The translations under genes were made by a program, and so were the position numbers. The notes beneath the pieces were generated by a model that was not told where the DNA came from, made no database searches, and saw only the letters and a list, made by a program, of their open reading frames with translations. Positions 12,805 to 20,985 of a stretch of 64,000 nucleotides of DNA are shown here, piece after piece; position 1 is the first letter of the stretch, and the number at the start of each line of letters is the position of its first letter. The stretch is from JAVBLY01 sp031553035 (GTDB lineage Bacteria; Bacillota; Clostridia; Peptostreptococcales; Anaerovoracaceae): the NCBI GenBank assembly GCA_031553035.1, contig JAVBLY010000001.1, positions 1-64,000 of the forward strand. Direction: 5' to 3'.

Positions 12805-15093
12805 ATGGCTGAATTAAGACATATAGGAAAGGATACCCCTAGACTGGCAGCACATGATTTCGTTACCGGTCGTGCAAAGTACGGAAGGGATTTGAAAAGA
12901 CCTCGTATGTTGTATGGGAAGGCATTACGAAGTAAATATGCTTATGCAAACATAATTGATATAGATACAACAAAAGCGGAGGCACTTCCCGGTGTTGAAG
13001 CTGTAATGACCTACAAAAATAGCCCTGAATGGAGGCAAGGCATGCCAATGCCGCATAAAAGGTTTTTAGATAATCAGGTAAGATTTGTTGGAGATGTAGT
13101 AGCTACTGTAGCAGCTGAAACTGAGGAAATTGCACTAGAAGCTATTGATCTAATCGAAGTGAAATATGATCCTCTAAAGCCCGTATTGAATCCAACTGAA
13201 TCATTTGCTGAAGATGCGCCTCAATTATATCCGGAAATGCCGGGGAATATTGTTCCTGGAGAACTATTTGCAAAGCAGCATTTAGGATATACCGACATGG
13301 AATTCGGCGATCCGGACAAGGGTTTTGAGGAAGCAGATGTTATTGTTGAATCTCATACATATGTAGAAAGTGGTCAAAACCCGTTGCCTCCTGAACAACC
13401 TGCCGTTATAACTGAATGGGAAGGGAATAAGCTTACTGTAAGAGGAGCTCTATCCTCAGCCGGGTTATGTGCAATGATGAACGCACCGCAGATGCAGATT
13501 CCTATATCTGATATGAGAGTAATACCTTCATATGTAGGTGGAAGCTACGGATCAAAGCATTTCTCCGGTTGTGGGACTATCATTCTATTAGCAGCATCTT
13601 TATCAAAAGCAACTAATCGGCCTGTCGCATTTTTTTATGACAAAGAAGAACACTTCGCCGCCCAGACAACAAGAATGAACACTCAAGGGATATATAAAAT
13701 TGGCTTAAAAAAAGATGGTACTATAACAGCTGTTGCGGGTGATTGGATTGCAGATGCAGGTGCATTTAGCGGCGATCAGAATATGATGGTTGCAGTCGGG
13801 ATGATAAGTCAGCCTATTCTTGTACAATCACCTAATGTAAGCATTAAGAGCAAATTGGCACTAACAAATAAATTACCTGCCGGAGCATATAGAGGTTATG
13901 GATATCTTGAAAATTGCATTCATTTATCAACAGCTTTATATAAAGGATTAGAAAAGATCAAAATGGATCCTGTTGAATACTTTAAAAAGAACAGACTTAA
14001 AGTAGGTGATGAATTCTTCCATTGCTATATGTGTTCTGGAATGACAAAATCCGCCGGTCCGGATATAAAGCCTGCAATAGAAAAAAGTGCTGAAGTATTT
14101 GGATGGGAAAAAAGATGGAAAGGCTGGGGCGTTCCCACTCGTGTAGAAGACAATAAGATATTTGCAGTAGGTTGTGGTCTTGCGGGTCAGAGTGATGTTG
14201 GGGAGCAGCCAGCAAATGAAAACGTTCAGTTAGATTTTGACGGTGGTGTAACAGTATATTGTAATGCTGTAGAATTTGGACCGGGGACAAGAGATGTAGT
14301 TCGTAAAATTGCTGCTGAAGTTCTTGATGTAGAACTTGATCGCGTAAAGGTTACAGATTCAGATACCAGGTCTACGCCATATGACTGGGGCAGCACAGGT
14401 TCAAGAAGCACATATTCAATGGGCTGTGCTACTTTTGAAGCGGCAACTGATGCAAAGAATCAGCTGCTTGGAAGAGCTGCGCAAATGATGCATTGTGCTC
14501 CAGAAGATTTAATAACAAAAGATGGAATGATATTCCATAAGCAAAATCCCGAACAAGCTATGCCTTGGGTAGCTCCTATCGGGTTCAATGCATGCATAAC
14601 CGGTGTTGGAAATTTCAAAGGTAATTACAGCGTGACTGTACATCAGGTACAATTTATAGAAATTGCACTTGATAAAGAAACTGGAAAAATCGAAGTAATT
14701 GAAGAAATATGTGGGACTGATGCAGGTCAAGTTGTCAATCCTCTTGCATTAAAAGGTCAATTAGATGGATATTTCCCAGGTATAGACTTAGCAATAAGAG
14801 AAGAAACAATTTGGGATAAGGATGGTAGAGTTGTTAATCCAAATATGATTGATTATAAAACTCGTACATGGAATGAAATTCCAAAGCATGAAAATGTAGT
14901 TTTGGAAACACCACCGGACACTTCTCCAGCAGCACCTTTTGGAGCTTTTGGGGCTGGAGAACCATCGTTAGCTCCAAGTATTCCGGCAATTACCGCTGCA
15001 CTTTATAATGCAACTGGAGTATGGTTTAACAGCTATCCTATATCTCCAGCAGAAATACTTAAGGCGTTGAAAGAGAAAGGAGAAGTGAAATGA
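12805..15093 (+). CDS. Molybdenum-binding large subunit of a hydroxylase (pair 2), altered Mo-site motif
   Basis: 762 residues with the same domain order as the first large subunit. The cofactor motif is GGSYGSK (245-251) instead of GGGFGAK, RGYGYLE is present, and GAGE supplies the catalytic Glu719. The usual GQG motif near the Mo, seen as Gln485 in the first subunit, reads FGPGTRD here, with Pro493 in place of Gln. This may change substrate or cofactor ligation, or mark a structural rather than catalytic role. Several cysteines (CYMCSG near 410) are unusual. It overlaps the FAD-subunit gene by 4 bp (ATGA). Confidence 0.9.
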   Translation: MAELRHIGKDTPRLAAHDFVTGRAKYGRDLKRPRMLYGKALRSKYAYANIIDIDTTKAEALPGVEAVMTYKNSPEWRQGMPMPHKRFLDNQVRFVGDVVATVAAETEEIALEAIDLIEVKYDPLKPVLNPTESFAEDAPQLYPEMPGNIVPGELFAKQHLGYTDMEFGDPDKGFEEADVIVESHTYVESGQNPLPPEQPAVITEWEGNKLTVRGALSSAGLCAMMNAPQMQIPISDMRVIPSYVGGSYGSKHFSGCGTIILLAASLSKATNRPVAFFYDKEEHFAAQTTRMNTQGIYKIGLKKDGTITAVAGDWIADAGAFSGDQNMMVAVGMISQPILVQSPNVSIKSKLALTNKLPAGAYRGYGYLENCIHLSTALYKGLEKIKMDPVEYFKKNRLKVGDEFFHCYMCSGMTKSAGPDIKPAIEKSAEVFGWEKRWKGWGVPTRVEDNKIFAVGCGLAGQSDVGEQPANENVQLDFDGGVTVYCNAVEFGPGTRDVVRKIAAEVLDVELDRVKVTDSDTRSTPYDWGSTGSRSTYSMGCATFEAATDAKNQLLGRAAQMMHCAPEDLITKDGMIFHKQNPEQAMPWVAPIGFNACITGVGNFKGNYSVTVHQVQFIEIALDKETGKIEVIEEICGTDAGQVVNPLALKGQLDGYFPGIDLAIREETIWDKDGRVVNPNMIDYKTRTWNEIPKHENVVLETPPDTSPAAPFGAFGAGEPSLAPSIPAITAALYNATGVWFNSYPISPAEILKALKEKGEVK

Positions 15094-17441
15094 AATATTT
15101 CGAACATATAGATGCTGTAAATATTGAACAAGCAGCAAGCGAATTACAAAATGGCGCTAAGATGATTGCTGGTGGAACTGACCTATTGGGGACGCTTAAG
15201 GATAAAATTTTGCCTGAGTATCCTGAAAAAATAGTCAATATAAAAACTATTTCTGAATTGTCAGGAATCGATATGTCAGATTCAGGCATCCGAATTGGTG
15301 CTAACACAAAATTATCGGAGATAGAAAAATCAAGTGCTATAAAGAATAAGTTTCCGATTCTTGCAGAAGCTGCAAAATCTGTTGCTTCTCCACTAATAAG
15401 AAATCAAGCGACAATTGGAGGCAATATATGCCAAGATACGCGATGCTGGTATTATCGTTATCCCAATCAAATAGGCGGTAGAGTAAACTGTATCAGAAAA
15501 GGTGGAGAAGGATGCAGTGCACATATTGGTGAACACAGATATCATAGCATTTTCGGTGCCATGAAAGTCAGTAATAGCTCTTGTAATGAAGGTTGTCCTG
15601 CTCATGTAGATATTCCTGAGTATCTTGAACAATTAAGAGCTGGCAATATAGATGACGCCGCCCAGATACTGATGAAGAAAAACCCCATCCCAGCTGTTAC
15701 TTCACGTGTATGCGCACATTTCTGTCAGCAGGAATGTCGTCGCGATGAGTATGATGAACGAGTAAATATAGGTCAAATCGAACGTTATGTTGGAGACTAT
15801 ATACTTGAAAATCCAGATAAGTTTATGGCTTCCCCGGAAAGAGAAAGTGGAAAGAAAATAGCAATAATAGGCGCTGGTCCATCTGCATTGACAGCGGCGT
15901 ATTATTTACGAAAAGAGGGACATAACATAACAGTATTTGAGAAGATGGAAGAACCAGGGGGTATGCTGACATATGCCATACCTGAATATAGACTTCCTAA
16001 AGAGGTTGTGCGTAAAACTATTAGCGCTTTGGAAAGAATGGGAATAAAGTTTAATTGCAGTACTACTGTTGGTGAAGATATTTCATATGATGAAATAAAG
16101 AAAAATTATGACAGCGTTTATTTGGATACAGGTGCGTGGAAACGTACAGTAATCGGAGTTGACGGAGAGGAACTGACTACTTTCGGCTTAGAGTTCTTAG
16201 TGGAAGTAAAAAGCTGGATGAAAGATAAACCTGGAACGGATGTTGTAGTTGTCGGAGGCGGTAATGTTGCTGTTGATGTGGCAGTTACGGCTAAAAGGCT
16301 CGGTGCAAAAAATGTAACTATGGTTTCACTTGAAAGCCGTGAGGAGGCACCTGCAGGCACAGAAGAAATAGATCATGTTATTAATGAAGGAATCGAATAT
16401 CTTTCACGTCGCGGACCTAAGGCAATTCTTAGAGATGGTAACAAAATCACAGGGCTTGAACTGAAAGCATGTGTTTCGCTTAAAGATGAAGAAGGCCGAT
16501 TTGCACCAAAATATGATGACAATGATGTAATAACTATTGATACTGACTCAATTCTCCTTGCAACAGGTCAAGCTACAGATTTATCTTTCTTAGGAGATTC
16601 CCCGCAGATTAATATTGAAAAAGGCCGGATTTCTACTGAGATAAATCAAATGACTAGTGAAGACGGTGTATTTGCAGGCGGAGATGTAGTAACGGGGCCT
16701 TCGACAGTTGTAAAGGCAATTGCTGCGGGACGACAAGCTGCTTTAGCTATGGATGAATATTTGGGCAGCCCAATTAAGGCAGAAAAGAATAATTTAAAAG
16801 ACAGATTTTTAAAACACGACGATTCTGTATATGATAACAGTAAATCAGTTGAAGCAAATTTACGAAAAGTATCGGATCGCAGCATCGATAAAGAAGATGA
16901 TCTTGGACTAGAATTGGAAAAGGTAATTACCGAGGCAAAACGTTGTTTCAACTGCGGATGCTATGCTGTTAATCCATCAGATACAGCAATAGCATTAATG
17001 GCCTTAAATGCTGTCGTCATAACAAATAAAAAGAACTATTCAGCAGATGAATTCTTTGGGACAAATGCTCGTATAGAAGATCTGTTGGAACAAGATGAAA
17101 TTGTAAAATATATTGAGCTAAATGACAGCGGACGGAAAATGGTATATTCCAAGTTCAGGGAACGTGATGCTATTGATTTTGCTGTTGTCAGCATGGCTGG
17201 ATCTTTCGTTGTTAATGGTAATCATATAGAAGATGCAAGCATGGTTTTGGGTGCTGTCGCACCAGTCCCATTGCGTTTAGTAAGTGTTGAAGAATACCTC
17301 AAAGGTAAAGAAATCAATGAGGATATAGCAAATCATGCCGCTGAATTAGCAATGAAAGATGCAGATCCACTTTCGCAAAATGACTATAAAATTCAAATTT
17401 CGAAAACTTTAATTAAGAGAGAGATTCTAGGTTTAATATAG
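15090..17441 (+). CDS. FAD subunit of molybdenum hydroxylase with nested GltD-like NAD(P) oxidoreductase
   Basis: 783 residues, a composite electron-transfer subunit. Residues 1-158 are the FAD-binding part of a CoxM/NdhF-type medium subunit (IAGGTDLL at 26-33, ATIGGNICQDTRCWYY at 107-122). Residues 160-575 are a GltD-like module: Fe-S cysteines CNEGC (165-169) and CAHFCQQEC (208-216), FAD motif GAGPSA (261-266), NADPH motif GGGNVAVD (near 390) and a C-terminal AGGDVVTGPS. From about 618 (CFNCGCYAVNPSD) the flavin subunit resumes (DFAVVSMA near 700). The GltD module is thus inserted inside the other domain. It probably links both Mo pairs to NAD(P) and perhaps ferredoxin. Last gene of the operon. 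Confidence 0.9.
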   Translation: MKYFEHIDAVNIEQAASELQNGAKMIAGGTDLLGTLKDKILPEYPEKIVNIKTISELSGIDMSDSGIRIGANTKLSEIEKSSAIKNKFPILAEAAKSVASPLIRNQATIGGNICQDTRCWYYRYPNQIGGRVNCIRKGGEGCSAHIGEHRYHSIFGAMKVSNSSCNEGCPAHVDIPEYLEQLRAGNIDDAAQILMKKNPIPAVTSRVCAHFCQQECRRDEYDERVNIGQIERYVGDYILENPDKFMASPERESGKKIAIIGAGPSALTAAYYLRKEGHNITVFEKMEEPGGMLTYAIPEYRLPKEVVRKTISALERMGIKFNCSTTVGEDISYDEIKKNYDSVYLDTGAWKRTVIGVDGEELTTFGLEFLVEVKSWMKDKPGTDVVVVGGGNVAVDVAVTAKRLGAKNVTMVSLESREEAPAGTEEIDHVINEGIEYLSRRGPKAILRDGNKITGLELKACVSLKDEEGRFAPKYDDNDVITIDTDSILLATGQATDLSFLGDSPQINIEKGRISTEINQMTSEDGVFAGGDVVTGPSTVVKAIAAGRQAALAMDEYLGSPIKAEKNNLKDRFLKHDDSVYDNSKSVEANLRKVSDRSIDKEDDLGLELEKVITEAKRCFNCGCYAVNPSDTAIALMALNAVVITNKKNYSADEFFGTNARIEDLLEQDEIVKYIELNDSGRKMVYSKFRERDAIDFAVVSMAGSFVVNGNHIEDASMVLGAVAPVPLRLVSVEEYLKGKEINEDIANHAAELAMKDADPLSQNDYKIQISKTLIKREILGLI

Positions 17442-17451
17442 TTTTTTCAGT

Positions 17452-17487
17452 AATAAGGGCTGTCTCATTTTGGGGACAGCCCTTATT
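17452..17487 (+). terminator. Hairpin after the molybdenum hydroxylase operon
   Basis: Perfect 13-bp stem: AATAAGGGCTGTC (17452-17464) with GACAGCCCTTATT (17475-17487). No strong T-tract follows, but the sequence and position are those of a clostridial terminator. Confidence 0.6.
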
Positions 17488-17670
17488 AACTCAAGTATTT
17501 AAGAATTTAGTAGTAATAGTTATGATATTGTAAAGTGGTGCCATAAGGGATTCACTTTTTTTAAGCCATTTCTAATTCTTAAAGCGTAGATTATTATCCT
17601 CATGCTCTTTCCATTTGATTTGAATAGATTATTTCTTTAATATATAATAGTGAGCAATGGAGGCTATTAT

Positions 17671-18333
17671 ATGAACAAAAACGACATGAAAACAAAAGAC
17701 AAAGTTCTAAAAGCCGCTGCTAAACAGTTTGCAATTAACGGGTTTGACGGCACAACAACTAGAGCAATAGCTCAAGAAGCAAATGCTAATCTTTCAGCTA
17801 TACCAATATATTTTAAGACAAAAGAAAATCTTTATAAAGAAGCACTAGAACACACAATTTCATTATTTAGTAAAAAAAGTGAAGTTTTCGAAAAAGAAAT
17901 GAAAAATGCAGAAAAACGAGGACTAATTAACCAAGATAATGCATGGGATTATATTGTTGAATATGTTGGAAATCTTATTGAATGGATTTTTGATTCAGAT
18001 TTTTTTTATGAGAGATTGTTGCTTAATAGAGAGCTTCTTGATCCAACAGATACCTTTACTTCAATTTCCAAGTCAATTATAAATCTCTATTTGCGCTTCG
18101 AAATGTTATTTTTGATTTATACAGGAAGTGATGATATTAAATGGGCCAAACATTTTAGTTATATGATGATCCAAGCCTTATTTGCTTATGGCAACTATCC
18201 TGCATTTATGAAAAGGGTAACTGAACGCGATATGAAACAACCAAGTGTTGTGTCGGAACTTAAAATTGATGTTAAAAGAGACGCTTTAACTAGCATAAAA
18301 GCAGTACTTAGAAGCAGAAGAATAGATGGTTAA
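17671..18333 (+). CDS. TetR/AcrR-family regulator
   Basis: 220 residues from ATG 17671, with GGAGG 7 nt upstream; an earlier GTG at 17650 is less likely. The N-terminal helix-turn-helix is clear: KDKVLKAAAKQFAINGFDGT, then TTRAIAQEANANLSAIPIYF. The remaining 150 residues are a helical ligand-binding domain of the CerR-like type. It follows the hydroxylase operon and its hairpin, so it probably has its own promoter. It is a likely repressor of the cargo operons with the hydroxylase substrate or product as ligand, by context only. Confidence 0.88.
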   Translation: MNKNDMKTKDKVLKAAAKQFAINGFDGTTTRAIAQEANANLSAIPIYFKTKENLYKEALEHTISLFSKKSEVFEKEMKNAEKRGLINQDNAWDYIVEYVGNLIEWIFDSDFFYERLLLNRELLDPTDTFTSISKSIINLYLRFEMLFLIYTGSDDIKWAKHFSYMMIQALFAYGNYPAFMKRVTERDMKQPSVVSELKIDVKRDALTSIKAVLRSRRIDG

Positions 18334-18514
18334 TTTAAAATCGCTTTAAGCATATCTTGAAGAATTAATATGTTCTAAACTTTCTATAAAATGCAGTTTT
18401 ATTCAATATATAATAATTCGCACTTTGTTATAGGAATGCATAATATTTTTCAAGTACTTTATCTTTTTGAATGAATTTAAATATTAGCTACAGAAAATGA
18501 TATGGAGAATGGCT

Positions 18515-19270
18515 ATGAAATATAAATTAAAAGACAAGCTTGATTTGGATATGGATGTAATTGCAATTTTTTTTACTGATTCAAAGCCGGAAATGGCACA
18601 GCAGTTCAAAGAAGGAAAGCGAGGGTGTGTAGCATCAATGTTGATTAATTCTGCAAAGAATTTGACTGTTGCTTTATTTGATGAAAAAACTTATGGATGC
18701 CCTGGTGGTGGCGTTGGTTTATGTTTTGGTGACACATTTACTTCGAACAATCATCCAACAGAGCAACTTCTATCTACAGGGGTAGGTTTTTCTGAAAAGA
18801 CCAAGAATATACCGAATATGTTGAAATATGGAGAAAGATTTTTTGCGACTCCAGAGTTAGTAAGCAAATGGAAAAGTGAATTGCCATACTATGATATGGG
18901 GAAAAAATATGTTGTATTCAAACCTCTTTCTAAATTGGAAGAAAATGAGATTCCTGATTTAGTGTGTATGTTTGTAAACCCGGATCAATTATCCGCACTT
19001 ATTATCATGTCAGGGTTTTTTAGAGGAGCGGCACTTAACACAATTGCTCCGTTCGGAGCAGCTTGTCATAGTATTCTCTTTGCACGTAATGAAATGAAAA
19101 AAGAAAAGCCTAATGGAGTTATTGGTTTTTTTGATCTAGCTCAGCGTAGCCAAATATCAAAAGATATTTTAAGTTTTACAGTACCATATAAAATGTATAC
19201 CGAACTTGAAAATGGTATAGAAGAAGGTTGCCTAACAACGGAATCATGGGAGAAAATCAAAGGCCGTTAA
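18515..19270 (+). CDS. DUF169 family protein
   Basis: 251 residues from ATG 18515, chosen because GGAG lies 7 nt upstream; an upstream ATG at 18497 has none. The Cys/Gly-rich segment TYGCPGGGVGLCFG (about 60-75), a YVVFKPL strand and the GAACHS segment match DUF169, a family of anaerobic bacteria and archaea with no established function. Conserved Cys in CPGG and AACH could bind metal. It is the last cargo gene, followed by a terminator, and may belong to the hydroxylase pathway. Confidence 0.78.
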   Translation: MKYKLKDKLDLDMDVIAIFFTDSKPEMAQQFKEGKRGCVASMLINSAKNLTVALFDEKTYGCPGGGVGLCFGDTFTSNNHPTEQLLSTGVGFSEKTKNIPNMLKYGERFFATPELVSKWKSELPYYDMGKKYVVFKPLSKLEENEIPDLVCMFVNPDQLSALIIMSGFFRGAALNTIAPFGAACHSILFARNEMKKEKPNGVIGFFDLAQRSQISKDILSFTVPYKMYTELENGIEEGCLTTESWEKIKGR

Positions 19271-19328
19271 GAAAGAGAATAATATTATGACTTTGAAAAA
19301 AAATATTTGGAAGAACCAACTATATAAG

Positions 19329-19365
19329 AAAGCCTTGTTGTAAATGTAATAAACAACAAGGCTTT
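19329..19365. terminator. Terminator at the convergent cargo/conjugation boundary
   Basis: Perfect 13-bp stem: AAAGCCTTGTTGT (19329-19341) with ACAACAAGGCTTT (19353-19365). It separates the plus-strand cargo from the minus-strand conjugation operon and may serve both. Confidence 0.7.
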
Positions 19366-19389
19366 GTTAGACAGAGTATTCTATGGTGG

Positions 19390-20985
19390 CTAATTTTTTT
19401 GAATGTACTTTAGTGGATCATCAAAATCCCCATTAAAAAGCACTTCAAAATGAAGATGTGGTCCAGTAGATGCCCCTGTACTTCCAACAAGTCCAATTAC
19501 TTGACCACGCTTTACTGGCGAACCAAGTTTTGTAATTATTCTTGATTGATGAGCATATCTGGTTACTAATCCTTTGCCATGGTCTAAGATTGTAAAATAA
19601 CCATACCCACCATCATTCCAACCTGCAGAGACTACTTTGCCATTTTCAGCTGCAACGATCTTTGTCCCGGTCGGTGCACCGAGATCTGTACCGGTATGCA
19701 TTTTATATTTACCTGAGATAGGGTGCTTTCTCATGCCGTATGAAGAAGTATTTGCAGCATAACCAGGAACTGGCCATGCGAACTGTCCAGAACCGACACC
19801 TGCTATAATTTCGCCATTTCCACCAGAGCCATAAATAAGAGAGGTCCATAGTTCATCATAGGTGGGCTTTAGAATTTCAGTAAGCATATCGCTCTGTTCA
19901 GCAGTAAATTTGTATTTCTTAGCCATCTCTACCGGTGTCATTTTAATGATAGTAACAGTTAAGACTTTGATATCGTATGTTTTGTTCTTTTCTTTCTCTT
20001 TTTTTGTTGTTACTTTATGCTTGATTTTGTTCATATCATATAGGATAGTTTTAAGTTTCTTTTCCTTTACTTCATCGACTGATACAACATCCATGGCGTT
20101 CTTGGGATCGATAGAAGTCTTAACAGCATAAACAGCAAGTACTTCATTCCAATTAATAGAATTGGTGCCATCAGTGGATTTTAACTCATAATCATCATGT
20201 TTATTCTTTTTTTTAATTAGTTCGATCTTATCAAAGAACTCAATATTCAGTTTTGATATAGTATCAACCATTTTAGTATCTGCTATATCATTAGAAAAGA
20301 AAATACCCATGGGAGAAGAGGACAAAAATCCAATAAAACAAACGATTATAATAATTACAACAACGACAATACCAAACGACGATAATGCAGTTATTAGTGA
20401 TTTTGCCGCCAGAATAATTTTTCTTAAATATTTTGAAGTCGCTTTTCCAATTTGCTTAAATCTTTTTGTGTTGCTTTTAGCTTTGTAGGCAGTGGCTGCT
20501 CTCGATCTGCTTTTATTTAGTATTTCAACTTGCTTGGAAGATACAAATTTACTTTTTGCTGGATTTGAATTAGGCAGACTTATGGATTTTAATTTTGATG
20601 CACTATTAATACTGCCTGATTTATCACCATCAAGTTTTCGTTTGATAACAAGAGAATTAGGTTTATTGTTTGTTTCAAATGATTGCTTTTTTACATCCGA
20701 TTCGGAGCGATCTCGTTTGAGCTTAATTGAGCGAATAAATTGCTTTACGCCATTATCCTTTGCTTTTCCTATAGCAATTTTTGAAACATCTTTGGCTCCT
20801 GTATTTACTTTTTCTTCAGCAAAGCTATGGGGAGAATTGTTTTCCCCATTGGCTTTACTGTCGTAAGGTATATTTTCTTTTGTATTTATTGCTGAGGTTT
20901 TGATTTTATCAGTTAAAACTTTTGATTTATCAAGGACCTTTATATCCCGCACTATCTCACGGGTTTTTATCTTTTTGTCATCCAT
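19390..20985 (-). CDS. M23 peptidoglycan hydrolase of the conjugation apparatus
   Basis: 531 residues. A long basic, low-complexity cytoplasmic N-terminus (1-185) is followed by one membrane helix (about 193-222), a helical region and a C-terminal M23 endopeptidase domain. Zinc ligands are visible: His430 and Asp434 (HTGTD), His479, and His512 in HLHFE. In Gram-positive transfer systems a wall hydrolase of this kind opens peptidoglycan locally. It overlaps the VirB4 gene by 19 bp and ends the transfer operon. The unusually long charged N-terminus may contact the cytoplasmic ATPases. Confidence 0.9.
   Translation of the reverse strand: MDDKKIKTREIVRDIKVLDKSKVLTDKIKTSAINTKENIPYDSKANGENNSPHSFAEEKVNTGAKDVSKIAIGKAKDNGVKQFIRSIKLKRDRSESDVKKQSFETNNKPNSLVIKRKLDGDKSGSINSASKLKSISLPNSNPAKSKFVSSKQVEILNKSRSRAATAYKAKSNTKRFKQIGKATSKYLRKIILAAKSLITALSSFGIVVVVIIIIVCFIGFLSSSPMGIFFSNDIADTKMVDTISKLNIEFFDKIELIKKKNKHDDYELKSTDGTNSINWNEVLAVYAVKTSIDPKNAMDVVSVDEVKEKKLKTILYDMNKIKHKVTTKKEKEKNKTYDIKVLTVTIIKMTPVEMAKKYKFTAEQSDMLTEILKPTYDELWTSLIYGSGGNGEIIAGVGSGQFAWPVPGYAANTSSYGMRKHPISGKYKMHTGTDLGAPTGTKIVAAENGKVVSAGWNDGGYGYFTILDHGKGLVTRYAHQSRIITKLGSPVKRGQVIGLVGSTGASTGPHLHFEVLFNGDFDDPLKYIQKN

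Noticed and set aside
17452..17487. Insertion-sequence end or riboswitch at the perfect hairpin after the hydroxylase operon
   Set aside because: A single short hairpin at an operon end fits a terminator; no transposase fragment or aptamer consensus is nearby.
5723..19365. Cargo as a separate nested transposon
   Set aside because: I found no transposase, no terminal inverted repeats and no direct repeats at the cargo edges; it is better seen as an integral module of the ICE.
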